A DNA stretch of 64,000 bases. Origin: Paraburkholderia lycopersici (GTDB lineage: Bacteria > Pseudomonadota > Gammaproteobacteria > Burkholderiales > Burkholderiaceae). The notes below the pieces were generated by a model that was not told the origin of the DNA, ran no database searches, and was given only the letters and a program-made list of their open reading frames with translations. The stretch is taken from contig NZ_FMYQ01000002.1 in the NCBI RefSeq assembly GCF_900096975.1, positions 186,001 to 250,000 on the forward strand, given 5' to 3'. Shown here in pieces: positions 51,724 to 60,559 of the stretch (the first letter of the stretch is position 1; every line of letters starts with the position of its first letter). Both the position numbers and the translations under genes were made by a program.

Positions 51724-53276
51724 AATCCGCTGATCCGGCCGCCGCTTTGGGGCTTTCGGGCGCGCTGATTCTGCTCGACGGTCGTGATGACGTCGCCATC
51801 GCGCGCGAGCAGTTGCTGCCGGGCTCGCCCCTGGGGGGCGAATACACGGTTGCGGGCATGATTGCGCCAGGCCACAAGGTCGCGCTGCGCGATATCGCAG
51901 AAGGCGAGCCGGTGCGCCGTTATGGTCAGATCATCGGCTTCGCGAGCCGTCCCATTCGCCGCGGCGAGCACGTGCACACCCAGAATCTGTCGATGGGCGA
52001 CTTCGAGCGCGACTACGCGTTCGGCGTTGACGCGCACGAAACGCTGGCGGCCGCGCAACCCGCCACGTTTCTCGGCATCCGGCGCACCGATGGCCGCATT
52101 GCGACGCGCAATTACATAGGCATCCTGACGTCTGTCAATTGCTCGGCCACTGTCGCGCGCGCGATAGCCGACCACTTTCGCCGTGACATCCGTCCCGAAG
52201 CGCTGGAGCCGTTCCCCAACGTGGATGGCGTGGTGGCGCTCACGCATGGCGAGGGATGCGCGCTCGCGGCCGAGGGTGAGCCGATCGCGGTGTTGCGCCG
52301 CACGCTCGCGGGCTACGCGCGGCATCCCAACTTTCACGCAGTGCTGATCGTGGGGCTCGGCTGCGAGACGAACCAGATCGACGCTCTCGTGGAGGCCGAA
52401 CACCTCGAGCGCGGTGGGCGCCTCTCGACGATGACGATTCAGCAGACCGGCGGCACCGCGCGCACGGTCGCCGCCGGCATCGAACGGGTGCGTGCGCTGC
52501 TGGCAGAGGCGAATCGCGTGACGCGCGAGCCCGTGCCCGCGCGTCACCTGATGGTCGGTCTGCAGTGCGGGGGCTCGGACGGCTATTCGGGCATCTCCGC
52601 GAACCCCGCGCTTGGTGCGGCGGTGGACCGGCTGGTCGCGCATGGCGGGACGGCGATTCTTTCCGAAACGCCCGAAATCTACGGCGCCGAGCATCTGCTT
52701 ACGCGGCGGGCCGCCTCGCGCGAGGTGGGGGAAAGGCTGGTGGCGCGCATCCGCTGGTGGGAGGCGTATTGCGCGCGCATGCAAGCCGACATGAACAACA
52801 ATCCGTCGGCCGGAAACAAGGCGGGTGGCCTCACGACGATACTCGAGAAGTCGCTCGGCGCGGTGGCCAAAGGCGGCACGACGCAACTCGTCGAAACCTA
52901 CGAATATGCGCAGCCTGTGCGCGCGCAGGGGCTCGTGTTCATGGACACGCCCGGCTACGATCCCGTTTCCGCCACCGGCCAGGTGGCCGGCGGCGCCAAT
53001 CTGATCTGCTTCACGACGGGCCGAGGCTCCGCATACGGGTGTGCGCCTTCGCCGTCGCTCAAGCTGGGGACGAACAGCGCGCTGTGGCGCCGCCAGGAAG
53101 AGGACATCGACCTCAATTGCGGCCGCATTCTGGACGGCGAGCAAAGCGTGGACGAGGCGGGCGCGGCGATCTTCGAATTGATGCTCGCGACCGCCTCGGG
53201 ACAGCGCACGAAGAGCGAGCGGCACGGCTACGGCCAGAGCGAATTCGTGCCGTGGCACCTTGGGGCGGTCATGTAG
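51720..53276 (+). CDS. UxaA/GarD-family altronate/galactarate dehydratase
   Basis: Predicted 518-residue dehydratase. The N-terminal SAF domain covers about residues 15-100 (ALILLDGRDDVAIAREQL ... IRRGEHVHTQNLS). The C-terminal UxaA domain has RNYIGILTSVNCSATVARAI, THGEGCAL, QCGGSDGYSGISANPALG, NNNPSAGNKAGGLTTILEKSLGAVAKGGTT, and TTGRGSAYGC. Length and architecture match UxaA (altronate) or GarD (galactarate). The ATG overlaps the stop of the SMP-30 remnant (ATGA), so translation once depended on that gene and may now be weaker. Substrate not resolved between altronate and galactarate. Confidence 0.9.
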   Translation: MKSADPAAALGLSGALILLDGRDDVAIAREQLLPGSPLGGEYTVAGMIAPGHKVALRDIAEGEPVRRYGQIIGFASRPIRRGEHVHTQNLSMGDFERDYAFGVDAHETLAAAQPATFLGIRRTDGRIATRNYIGILTSVNCSATVARAIADHFRRDIRPEALEPFPNVDGVVALTHGEGCALAAEGEPIAVLRRTLAGYARHPNFHAVLIVGLGCETNQIDALVEAEHLERGGRLSTMTIQQTGGTARTVAAGIERVRALLAEANRVTREPVPARHLMVGLQCGGSDGYSGISANPALGAAVDRLVAHGGTAILSETPEIYGAEHLLTRRAASREVGERLVARIRWWEAYCARMQADMNNNPSAGNKAGGLTTILEKSLGAVAKGGTTQLVETYEYAQPVRAQGLVFMDTPGYDPVSATGQVAGGANLICFTTGRGSAYGCAPSPSLKLGTNSALWRRQEEDIDLNCGRILDGEQSVDEAGAAIFELMLATASGQRTKSERHGYGQSEFVPWHLGAVM

Positions 53277-53566
53277 GGTGCGCGCAGGCAGGACAGGCGC
53301 CGCCAGGCTGCAGTCACTGCGCGACATTCAGCCATGCACGCGGTTCGAAACATGTCGAACGCCATCGCTTCAAAGGGGCCGGAAGTCTCCGTCGACGCGT
53401 GGCCGCCCTGCGTTCGATGCGCCCTCTCGCGAGCACGACGCGCAGGCGTTCGTCGAGTGGCTGAAGGCGACGCGCCGCGAGGCGGGTCTCGTCGAGGCTG
53501 CGCGGATGGGGGACCGGAGCGGGAAATCGCTGCTTGCGAGCGCCAAATACGCCAATGACGCGCCGC
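53277..53566. other. Intergenic region, possible decayed coding sequence
   Basis: An open + strand frame running to 53607 reads, in part, FDAPSREHDAQAFVEWLKAT, which is protein-like but not recognised. It lacks a credible start and runs into the convergent small secreted-protein gene. I record it as possible remnant only. Confidence 0.25.
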
Positions 53567-53974
53567 TCACTGGTCGCACGTCACCTCGTTTTTGGGCGCG
53601 ACGATAATCACGGGATACGTTCCCCGATCGAGTTCGACGCGCACGACGATGGACGTGGTGGCCGCATCGCTGTCGTCGTAGACGCTCACCTTTTCGTCCT
53701 TCAATAGCGTCACGCCGGTGCAGCCCGAAGCGTGGCTGTCGTCGTCGGCGATCTTGCATTGAATTTCGTTGTCCTTGAGGTAGCGAATCCGGTCGCGCTC
53801 GGGCGTCGCCAGATACTCGCGCACGCTCGACGGCGAGCCCGCCACGCCGGTGACGTAGCCGATGGCGCAGTCGCGTTTCGAGTTCGAGTCGCCGGCCGAC
53901 GTTTGCGCCATGGCGGTCGTGGCGGCTGCGAGCGCCGTGACGGCGAAGACGGAGGAGAGGATGACGCACTTCAT
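53567..53974 (-). CDS. Small secreted protein of unknown function
   Basis: I do not recognise a family. The 135-residue translation has a clear signal peptide (MKCVILSSVFAVTALAAATT, cleavage near AMA-QT) and a mature domain of about 110 residues. It contains three cysteines in the middle and C-terminus (KRDCAIGYV, IQCKIAD, ASGCTG) plus CDQ at the end. The fold prediction would be beta-rich (VVRVELDRGTYPVIIVAPKNEVTC). Likely periplasmic. It is divergent from the LysR gene at 54083. Confidence 0.75.
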   Translation of the reverse strand: MKCVILSSVFAVTALAAATTAMAQTSAGDSNSKRDCAIGYVTGVAGSPSSVREYLATPERDRIRYLKDNEIQCKIADDDSHASGCTGVTLLKDEKVSVYDDSDAATTSIVVRVELDRGTYPVIIVAPKNEVTCDQ

Positions 53975-54082
53975 GTTTCTTCTTTGCCGCGTATGAGAGG
54001 AGCGTAATTCTAGCGCTTCCCGATATTCCGCTAAGATCGACGCGAAATTCACAGACTGAAGCTTCTGCAAGCCAAACGCGCA

Positions 54083-55009
54083 ATGGACCGTATCGACGCC
54101 ATGAAGGTATTCGTCGCCGCGCTGGACGAGGGGAGCCTGGCGGGCGCGGGCCGCCGGCTGGGCCGCTCGCCTGCGGCGGTGAGCCGGGCCATCGCGTTTC
54201 TGGAGGCGCACACGGGCGCGCCGCTGCTGTATCGCACCACGCGCACGATCCGGCTGAGCGAAGCGGGCGAGCGCTATGCGCTGGCGTGCCGGCGCATTCT
54301 CGCCGATCTCGAAGAAGCGGACCTGCTCGCAGCCGACGAGCGTTCCGCGCCGCGCGGGTTGCTCGGCGTGACGGCGGCGGTGGCCGTGGGCGAACACGTG
54401 CTGCGCCCGATGATCGACGAGTTTCTCGATCACAACCCCGAGGTGTCGATCCGCCTGCATCTGCTCGACCGGCCGGTCAGCCTTGTCGACGAGGGCATCG
54501 ATGTCGCGCTGCGCATTGCGCATCTGCAGGACTCGACGCTCGTCGCGATACCGGTGGGTGAAGTTCGGCGCGTGGTGGTCGCTTCGCCGGAGTATCTCGC
54601 CACTCACCCAGCCATCGAGGCGCCCGCCGATCTCGCCAGCCACCCGATCATCTCCATGACGCATTTCGGGCTCGACTCGTGGAGCTTTCCGGCGGCGCGC
54701 CAGACGGCGCTGCCCAAGGTCGTGCAGTTCTCGCCGCGCTTCATCGTCAATACGATTCGAGGCGCGCTGGCTTCGGCCGTGGCGGGACATGGCGTGACGC
54801 GTCTCTTTTCCTATCACGTGGCCGAAGAGGTCAAGGCCGGCGGGCTCAGGATCGTCCTGCGCGACAACGAACACGCGCCGCTACCCGTGAATCTCGTGAT
54901 GCCGCAAGGGCGCCTTTCGGTGCCCAAGGTGCGCCGTTTCGTCGATTTCGCCGCGCCACGGCTGCGCGAGTATTTCGAGCAGGCCCGGCAAATTACCGAC
55001 GCCGATTGA
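54083..55009 (+). CDS. LysR-family regulator, DmlR/AaeR-like
   Basis: Predicted 308-residue regulator. HTH at residues about 16-46 (GSLAGAGRRLGRSPAAVSRAIAFLEA), then LLYRTTRTIRLSEAGERYALACRRIL and the effector domain VSIRLHLLDRPVSLVDEGIDVALRIAHLQDSTL typical of the DmlR branch. Ends at FDVAAPRLREYF-like sequence (VDFAAPRLREYFEQ). It precedes the MFS exporter gene on the same strand by 252 bases and is its most likely regulator. Confidence 0.91.
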   Translation: MDRIDAMKVFVAALDEGSLAGAGRRLGRSPAAVSRAIAFLEAHTGAPLLYRTTRTIRLSEAGERYALACRRILADLEEADLLAADERSAPRGLLGVTAAVAVGEHVLRPMIDEFLDHNPEVSIRLHLLDRPVSLVDEGIDVALRIAHLQDSTLVAIPVGEVRRVVVASPEYLATHPAIEAPADLASHPIISMTHFGLDSWSFPAARQTALPKVVQFSPRFIVNTIRGALASAVAGHGVTRLFSYHVAEEVKAGGLRIVLRDNEHAPLPVNLVMPQGRLSVPKVRRFVDFAAPRLREYFEQARQITDAD

Positions 55010-55136
55010 CGACCCATTCGATCGCCGCACGGAAGAATGACTTCCGCGCGGCGGCGATTCTCCCGGCGCGCGAGCTAACCTAGACTGACTCCCACATTCA
55101 ACGGGTGCTTAACCGCATCGGGTCATGGGAGTTGTC

Positions 55137-55265
55137 ATGCAGCAGGCCGTCCCGAATCCGGCCGTCTGCGGCGTCCGGCGGGGCACGCTCGCCGAGGTCG
55201 GCGCGAACCTGATCGGCATTCGTTTCGCCCGTATGCCGGTTTTCTCCGCGCCGAGGGCGAAATGA
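55137..55265 (+). CDS. 42-codon leader ORF translationally coupled to the MFS exporter
   Basis: A short ORF in the exporter's leader: ATG 55137, with GGGAG five bases upstream, 42 codons without stop, ending in TGA 55263-55265. The exporter's ATG is 55262, so stop and start overlap as ATGA. The peptide begins MQQAVPNPAVCGVRRGTLAE. It resembles known leader-peptide control of drug exporters in arrangement only; the sequence itself matches nothing I recognise. Could be chance, but the good ribosome-binding site plus exact coupling argue otherwise. Confidence 0.55.
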   Translation: MQQAVPNPAVCGVRRGTLAEVGANLIGIRFARMPVFSAPRAK

Positions 55266-56527
55266 GCGCCACGGTTTCTTCTTCGGCGCGCGCGTTCGCG
55301 CCGGCCGAGCCAGGCGGCTACGCGGAGCGCAACCTCCGTTACTGGCGACGCAATCTCGTCGTCTGCGTGTTCGGCTCGTTCACGACGCTCGTGAGCCTGA
55401 GCATGCTCCTGCCGTTCCTGCCGCTCTACGTGCGGCAGCTCGGCGTAGCCTCGCAGCCGGCCGTGATCCAGTGGTCGGGCATCGCGTTCGGCGCGACCTT
55501 CCTCGGCACGGCGCTCACCGCGCCGCTCTGGGGGCGCCTTGCCGACCGCTTCGGCCGCAAGCCCATGCTCGTGCGCGCAGCCATCGGCATGGCCGTGGTG
55601 ATGTCGCTGATCGGCATGGCGCATAACGTGTACGAGCTTGTCGCGCTGCGCCTGGTCGCCGGGCTCGTGGGCGGCTACGCGTCGGCGTCCGCGGTGATGG
55701 TCGGCACCCAGGCGCCGCGCGAACGCGCGGGCTGGGCGCTCGGCATGCTTTCCACCGGCGCGCTGGCCGGTAATCTCGTGGGGCCGCTGGTGGGCGGCGT
55801 GCTGCCCGGCTGGATCGGCATACGCGGCACGTTCTTCGCGGGCGGCGCGATGATCGCGCTGGCGGCATTGTTGACCATCTTCGTGGTGAAGGAAGCGTTT
55901 CATCCGGCCAGCGACGCGAAAGCCCACGCGCGCGGCGCGGCGGCAGCGAACGTGCGCCGTCCCGACTACGCGGTCGTGGCCGCGCTGCTGGTGACCGCGA
56001 TGATGGTACTGCTCGCCAACATGTCGATCGAACCGGTCATCACGGTCTATATCGGCAGCCTGGGTGTGGGTGCGGCGGATCTCGCGCGCGTGGCGGGCGT
56101 GGTCATGGCATGCTCGGCGCTCGGCAGTATGCTCACGGCGGCGCGCCTCGGCGCCCTGGCCGACCGGTTCGGGAGCTGGCGCGTGATCGTCGCTTGCCTC
56201 GTGCTCACGGGGCTCGCGATGGTGCCGCAAGCGTTCGTCACGCACTGGTGGCAGCTTGCGGCCTTGCGCATGCTGATGGGCATGACGCTCGCCGGCCTCC
56301 TGCCCTCCATCGGCAAGCTGGCGCGGCAGTCGGTGGACGAAAGCAGGACGGGCAGCATGCTCGGCTATCTGCAATCGGCGCAATTCAGCGGCCAGGTGGC
56401 GGGCCCGGTGATCGGCGGCGTGATCGGCGTTCATTTCGGGCTGCACGCCGTGTTCTTCGCGACCGGCGCGCTCCTCGCCGCCTGCGGCGGACTTGCGCAC
56501 TGGGCGCAGCGCCGCGTTCGAGCCTGA
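55262..56527 (+). CDS. MFS multidrug-type exporter
   Basis: Predicted 421-residue, 12-helix exporter. After about 35 hydrophilic residues, helix 1 is VVCVFGSFTTLVSLSMLLPFLPLYV. The loop motif is PLWGRLADRFGRKPMLV and helix 4-5 holds the antiporter-like motif LVAGLVGGYASASAVMV. The second half repeats LGALADRFGSWRVIV. The pattern matches drug:H+ antiporters with 12 helices. Preceded by a coupled leader ORF and a LysR gene; nitronate monooxygenase follows 49 bases downstream. Confidence 0.9.
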   Translation: MSATVSSSARAFAPAEPGGYAERNLRYWRRNLVVCVFGSFTTLVSLSMLLPFLPLYVRQLGVASQPAVIQWSGIAFGATFLGTALTAPLWGRLADRFGRKPMLVRAAIGMAVVMSLIGMAHNVYELVALRLVAGLVGGYASASAVMVGTQAPRERAGWALGMLSTGALAGNLVGPLVGGVLPGWIGIRGTFFAGGAMIALAALLTIFVVKEAFHPASDAKAHARGAAAANVRRPDYAVVAALLVTAMMVLLANMSIEPVITVYIGSLGVGAADLARVAGVVMACSALGSMLTAARLGALADRFGSWRVIVACLVLTGLAMVPQAFVTHWWQLAALRMLMGMTLAGLLPSIGKLARQSVDESRTGSMLGYLQSAQFSGQVAGPVIGGVIGVHFGLHAVFFATGALLAACGGLAHWAQRRVRA

Positions 56528-56576
56528 TACGCTGACGGGCACAAGGAAACTGGACCGCATCCGGAGGGAAAGCAAC

Positions 56577-57677
56577 ATGAGCACACAAGCAGGCGATCGC
56601 GCGTTGCTGCGCGCGATCGGCATTCAGAAGCCGATCATTCAGGCGCCCATGGCGGGCGTCACCACGCCGGCGCTGGCCGCCGCCGTTTCGAACGCGGGCG
56701 CGCTCGGCTCGCTAGGCGTCGCCGCGATGAGCGCGGAGAACGCGCGCAAGGCGATCCGCCAGACGCGCGAGCTCACGGCGAGGCCGTTCAATGTCAACGT
56801 GTTCTGCCATCGTCCGGCCACGCCCGACGCGGCCGTGGAGTGCGCATGGCTCGACTGGCTCGCGCCGGTGTTCCGGCAATACGGCGCGACGCCGCCGCAG
56901 TCGCTCTCGGAGATCTATACGAGCTTCGTCGTGAACGAGGCGATGCAGGCCATGCTGCTGGAAGAGAAGCCGGCCGTCGTGAGTTTTCATTTCGGCTTGC
57001 CGCCAGATGCGGTGGTGGCCGGCCTCAAGCACGCGGGCATCCGCTTGTTTGCGAGCGCGACGAACCTCGACGAGGCGGCGGCAGCCGTTGAAGCGGGTGT
57101 CGATGGCATCGTCGCGCAGGGCATCGAGGCGGGCGGCCATCGCGGCGTGTTCGATCAAGACGCGCGCGACGAGGGGCTCGGCACGTTCGCGCTCACGCGC
57201 CTGCTCGTGAGCGAGTTCGACGTGCCGGTGATCGCGGCGGGCGGCATCATGGACGGCGCGGGCATTGCCGCCGCGCTCGCGCTCGGCGCGCAGGCGGCGC
57301 AACTGGGCACGGCATTCGTGGCCTGCCCGGAGACCTCGGCCGACGAAGGCTATCGTCGCGCCTTGCTCGGCGACGCGGCGCGCCATACGACGTTCACCTC
57401 GGCCATCTCGGGGCGCCTCGCGCGCAGCATCGTCAACCGCTTCACCGCGCTCGGCGAGGACCCGCAGGCGCCGCGCATTCCGTCCTATCCGATCACCTAC
57501 GATGCGGGCAAGGCCCTGATCGCTGCCGCGAAGGCCAAGGGCGAGTCCGGCTACGGCGCGCAATGGGCTGGCCAGGCCGCGCCGCTCGCTCGCGCCTTGC
57601 CTGCTGCGGAACTCGTGGCGCAACTGGAGCGCGAAACGCGCGAAAGCATCGAGCGTTTGCAGTCCGTATGGGGCTGA
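56577..57677 (+). CDS. Nitronate monooxygenase (2-nitropropane dioxygenase family)
   Basis: Predicted 366-residue FMN enzyme oxidising alkyl nitronates. TIM-barrel motifs: PIIQAPMAGVTTPALAAAVSNAGALGSLG at the N-terminus, FHFGLPPDAVVAGLKHAGI, IVAQGIEAGGHRG, VPVIAAGGIMDGAGIAAALALGAQAAQLGTAFVACPE. GGAGG lies ten bases before ATG 56577. It may share a transcript with the exporter 49 bases upstream, suggesting linked defence against nitro compounds, though this is only context. Confidence 0.93.
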   Translation: MSTQAGDRALLRAIGIQKPIIQAPMAGVTTPALAAAVSNAGALGSLGVAAMSAENARKAIRQTRELTARPFNVNVFCHRPATPDAAVECAWLDWLAPVFRQYGATPPQSLSEIYTSFVVNEAMQAMLLEEKPAVVSFHFGLPPDAVVAGLKHAGIRLFASATNLDEAAAAVEAGVDGIVAQGIEAGGHRGVFDQDARDEGLGTFALTRLLVSEFDVPVIAAGGIMDGAGIAAALALGAQAAQLGTAFVACPETSADEGYRRALLGDAARHTTFTSAISGRLARSIVNRFTALGEDPQAPRIPSYPITYDAGKALIAAAKAKGESGYGAQWAGQAAPLARALPAAELVAQLERETRESIERLQSVWG

Positions 57678-57887
57678 CGAGGCGGCTGGCGACAGCGCGC
57701 GGTCCGGCCCGGCTTGCCATCGCGTCGGCAAGCGGGCCCCGGCCGGGGGCGAAGAGCGGGGCACCGGCGCCGGAAATGGCGGCGTAGCTGCCGGGCGGTC
57801 GCGGCGGCGCGCGCCCGGTCGCCGGACCGAAGCCGGATGCGGCATACTGCGAAACGCGTCACGCCTTTGCTCCCGGGGAGGGCCGCG

Positions 57888-58958
57888 ATGATTTTCCGCC
57901 AGCTTTTCGACCCCGTATCGTGTACCTATAGCTACGTGCTCGGCGACGCCGAAAGCGGCGAGGCGCTGCTGATCGATCCCGTCTACGAGCATGTGCCGCG
58001 CGACCTTGCGCTGCTGCGGGAACTGGGCCTGCGGCTTCAGGCGACGCTCGATACCCACGTGCATGCCGACCACGTGACCGGCGCATGGCGCTTGCGCGAG
58101 CGCTGCGGCAGCCAGATCGCGCTTGCCGCAGCGGTGGGCGCCGAGGGCGTGAATCGCCCGTTGCGGCATGGCGACCGGGTGACCTTCGGCAAGCGTCATC
58201 TGGCGGTGCGCGCAACGCCAGGCCACACCAGCGGCTGCCTGACCTACGTGCTCGACGACGAGCGCATGGCCTTCACCGGCGACAGCCTGTTGATCCGCGG
58301 CTGCGGCCGCACCGATTTCCAGGGCGGGAGCGCGGAGCAGCTGTTCACTTCCGTGCGCGGGCAGATCCTCAGCTTGCCCGACGCCTGCCTGCTCTATCCG
58401 GCGCACGACTATCGCGGCATCACGGTCACGAGCGTGACCGAAGAGCGGCGCTTCAATCCGCGTCTGGGCGGCGACGTCGATCTCGGCGACTTCGCGGGCT
58501 ACATGAACAACCTGAATTTGCCGCACCCCAAGCTGATGGCCGTGGCGGTGCCCGCCAATCTGCGGTGCGGCAAGCCGGAAGGCGAGGCGCCGATAGACGA
58601 ATCGCCCGACTGGGCGCCGCTCACGCTGCGCTTTAGCGGCGTTTGGGAAATCGAGCCCATGGCGCTGCTCGAACATGCGGCGGCGATGCAGATCGTCGAT
58701 GTGCGGGAGGCGCCGGAGTTCATAGACCGCCTCGGCCACCTGCCCGGCGCCAAGCTGGTGCCGCTCTCGCAGTTGATGTCGCGGCTCGACGAGCTTGATC
58801 GGACACGGCCGGTCGTGGCGGTATGCCGCTCGGGCGCGCGGTCGGCGCAGGCGAGCGTGTTGCTGAGCAAGGCCGGCTTCGGCAAGGTGGCCAATCTCGC
58901 TGGCGGGATGCTGCGCTGGAAGGCCGAGGGGCTGCCCGTCGCGCCGGGCAACCCCTGA
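57888..58958 (+). CDS. Persulfide dioxygenase-rhodanese fusion (MBL fold + rhodanese)
   Basis: Predicted 356-residue two-domain enzyme of sulfide oxidation. Residues 1 to about 240 are an ETHE1-type metallo-beta-lactamase fold: THVHADHVTG, PGHTSGC and FTGDSLLIRGCGRTDFQGG supply the iron ligands, converting glutathione persulfide to sulfite. Residues about 265-350 are a rhodanese domain with active loop VCRSGARS and catalytic Cys. This fusion is known in Burkholderia and allows conversion between thiosulfate, persulfide and sulfite. GGGGAGG precedes ATG 57888. A small protein follows 22 bases downstream. Confidence 0.94.
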   Translation: MIFRQLFDPVSCTYSYVLGDAESGEALLIDPVYEHVPRDLALLRELGLRLQATLDTHVHADHVTGAWRLRERCGSQIALAAAVGAEGVNRPLRHGDRVTFGKRHLAVRATPGHTSGCLTYVLDDERMAFTGDSLLIRGCGRTDFQGGSAEQLFTSVRGQILSLPDACLLYPAHDYRGITVTSVTEERRFNPRLGGDVDLGDFAGYMNNLNLPHPKLMAVAVPANLRCGKPEGEAPIDESPDWAPLTLRFSGVWEIEPMALLEHAAAMQIVDVREAPEFIDRLGHLPGAKLVPLSQLMSRLDELDRTRPVVAVCRSGARSAQASVLLSKAGFGKVANLAGGMLRWKAEGLPVAPGNP

Positions 58959-58980
58959 CGACGCGTTCGAGGAGACGACC

Positions 58981-59244
58981 ATGGCATCGCGCGACTTCAC
59001 CGGGTTTTCCTGGGACGAACAGGAAGACATCAAGGCCGTGCTCGCAAGCCGGGGGCGCGATCTGCGCGAGTTCAATATCACGGACAACGACGAAGCGGCG
59101 GCCGGAGGAAAGCGCGCGACGACCCGGCAGATCAGCGTAACGCGGGTCAGCAACGGCAAGACGGCGGTCTACGACACCGACCGCTTCGCGCCGTGGATCG
59201 CGGATTTCGACGAAGCGCTGCGGGCTGGCGAGTTCGACGACTGA
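58981..59244 (+). CDS. Small acidic protein of unknown function
   Basis: I do not recognise the family. The 87-residue translation begins MASRDFTGFSWDEQEDIKAV and is rich in Asp/Glu at the N-terminus, with a short basic middle (GGKRATTRQ) and an acidic end (GEFDD). No signal peptide or membrane segment. It starts 22 bases after the persulfide dioxygenase-rhodanese gene with GGAGACG before the ATG, so it is probably cotranscribed and may be a partner of that enzyme. Confidence 0.7.
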   Translation: MASRDFTGFSWDEQEDIKAVLASRGRDLREFNITDNDEAAAGGKRATTRQISVTRVSNGKTAVYDTDRFAPWIADFDEALRAGEFDD

Positions 59245-59350
59245 GCGAAAACGGACGCATCGAGCGCCCGGGTGGCGCGCGGCGCGCGCGCGTTGCCGGC
59301 GTACACTTTTGCCTTGGGAAAGCAAACGGGAACCAGGAGCCAGGCAAGCC

Positions 59351-60208
59351 ATGACGAACGCGACGGTGCCCGATGGCCGGAACGATCACTGGCTCGTCGT
59401 GCGGCGCGATGCGCACACGGGCATCGAAAGCCTGCGCGCCCATTTCAGCGGCCACGCCTACGATCCCCACGATCACGACGACATGCTGATCGGCTACACG
59501 GAGCAGGGCGTGCAGCGCTTCCAGTGTCACCGGTCGCAGCATACGAGCGTGCCGGGCCGCGCGATCCTGATCGAGCCGGGCGCGCTGCACGATGGTCACG
59601 CGCCCGAACCGGGCGGTTTCACCTATGCCATGCTGTACCTGCCGCAGCCGTGGGTCGAGCGCGCGGCGCGCAGGCTGAATATTCCCGGGCTTGGCGGCGT
59701 CGAGGCGGCTTTCGGCAATACGCTCGTTGACGACGCGCGCCTTGTCGACGCGATTCGGCGCGCTTTTGCCGCGATCTACGGTAACGAAGGCCGGCTGGCG
59801 CGAGACGAGGCGCTCGATCGGCTGCTGGAGCGCCTCGGCGGACAGTTGCGCGATGCGTCGACAGCGGGCGGCCTCGCCGCGCCGCCCGCGATCGTCCGTG
59901 CGCGCGATCTGCTGCACGAGCACATGAGCTGGAACATCGGGCTCGACGAACTCGTCGATATCTCCGGCATCGACCGGTTTCGCCTGACGCGTATGTTCCA
60001 GCGCGAGTTCGGCACATCGCCGCATGCATACCTCGTGCGTTTGCGCCTGCGCGCGGCGCGAAAACTGCTTGCGGCTGGCCACACACCGGCGCAGGTTGCC
60101 GCGGAAGTCGGATTCGCCGATCAAAGCCATCTTGGCCGCTGGTTTCGCCGCGCGTACCGCATGACGCCCGCAACCTACCGGCGCATATGCACGAACATGC
60201 CGGACTGA
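59351..60208 (+). CDS. AraC-family transcription regulator
   Basis: Predicted 285-residue regulator. The N-terminal cupin domain has AYDPHDHDDMLIGYTEQGVQRF and VPGRAILIEPGALHDGHAP, an AraC-binding-domain pattern. The C-terminal double HTH (residues about 190-280) reads LDELVDISGIDRFRLTRMFQREFGTSPHAYLVRLRLRAARKLL and VAAEVGFADQSHLGRWFRRAYRMTP. ATG 59351 was chosen. It follows the small acidic protein by 106 bases; its target is not evident. Confidence 0.93.
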   Translation: MTNATVPDGRNDHWLVVRRDAHTGIESLRAHFSGHAYDPHDHDDMLIGYTEQGVQRFQCHRSQHTSVPGRAILIEPGALHDGHAPEPGGFTYAMLYLPQPWVERAARRLNIPGLGGVEAAFGNTLVDDARLVDAIRRAFAAIYGNEGRLARDEALDRLLERLGGQLRDASTAGGLAAPPAIVRARDLLHEHMSWNIGLDELVDISGIDRFRLTRMFQREFGTSPHAYLVRLRLRAARKLLAAGHTPAQVAAEVGFADQSHLGRWFRRAYRMTPATYRRICTNMPD

Positions 60209-60559
60209 GCACCGAGGTGCTGCGTGCGCATCGCTTTGCCTGGCAAGGGGGCTTTGGGCGCGGGCCCCGTTGGCGTTGAAATAACCGGGCCGCCAAACCA
60301 CCATTCATCAGGCTATCAATCAGGCCATCAATCGCGCGCCAATGAAAGCGGAAGCGCTGCCTACACACGCAGCCCTGCTCAATCACGGATACATGACCGT
60401 CGACGTGTGGGCACGGAACACGCCGACCACCCGTGAATGCGCCGGCGAACCGGCCGCGTTGGCGCTTGACGGCAGCTTCCCGCAGGGCGGCTCCTGTGCG
60501 ACATGCGGGGCAGCGGCGCGTATTTGGCGGCGTGGCGGCGTATGGCGCCAGCCCGCGGA
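60209..60559. other. Intergenic region with a short tandem repeat
   Basis: About 350 bases between the AraC gene and the convergent TPR membrane protein. It holds the 12-base tandem repeat at 60307-60330 and no recognisable gene; an open + strand frame from 60342 does not resemble any protein. Confidence 0.4.
60307..60330. repeat. 12-base tandem repeat, two copies
   Basis: ATCAGGCTATCA (60307-60318) is followed by ATCAGGCCATCA (60319-60330), one mismatch, then a partial third unit ATC. Located 100-120 bases after the AraC stop; function unknown. Confidence 0.6.

Noticed and set aside
53260..53607. Open + strand frame reading into the small secreted-protein gene
   Set aside because: Part of it looks protein-like, but there is no start, no recognised family and it overlaps a better-supported convergent gene. 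Noted only as possible remnant.
56712..59159. Minus-strand frame of about 815 codons opposite nitronate monooxygenase and the persulfide dioxygenase
   Set aside because: Composition typical of antisense frames in high-GC DNA; no family resemblance.
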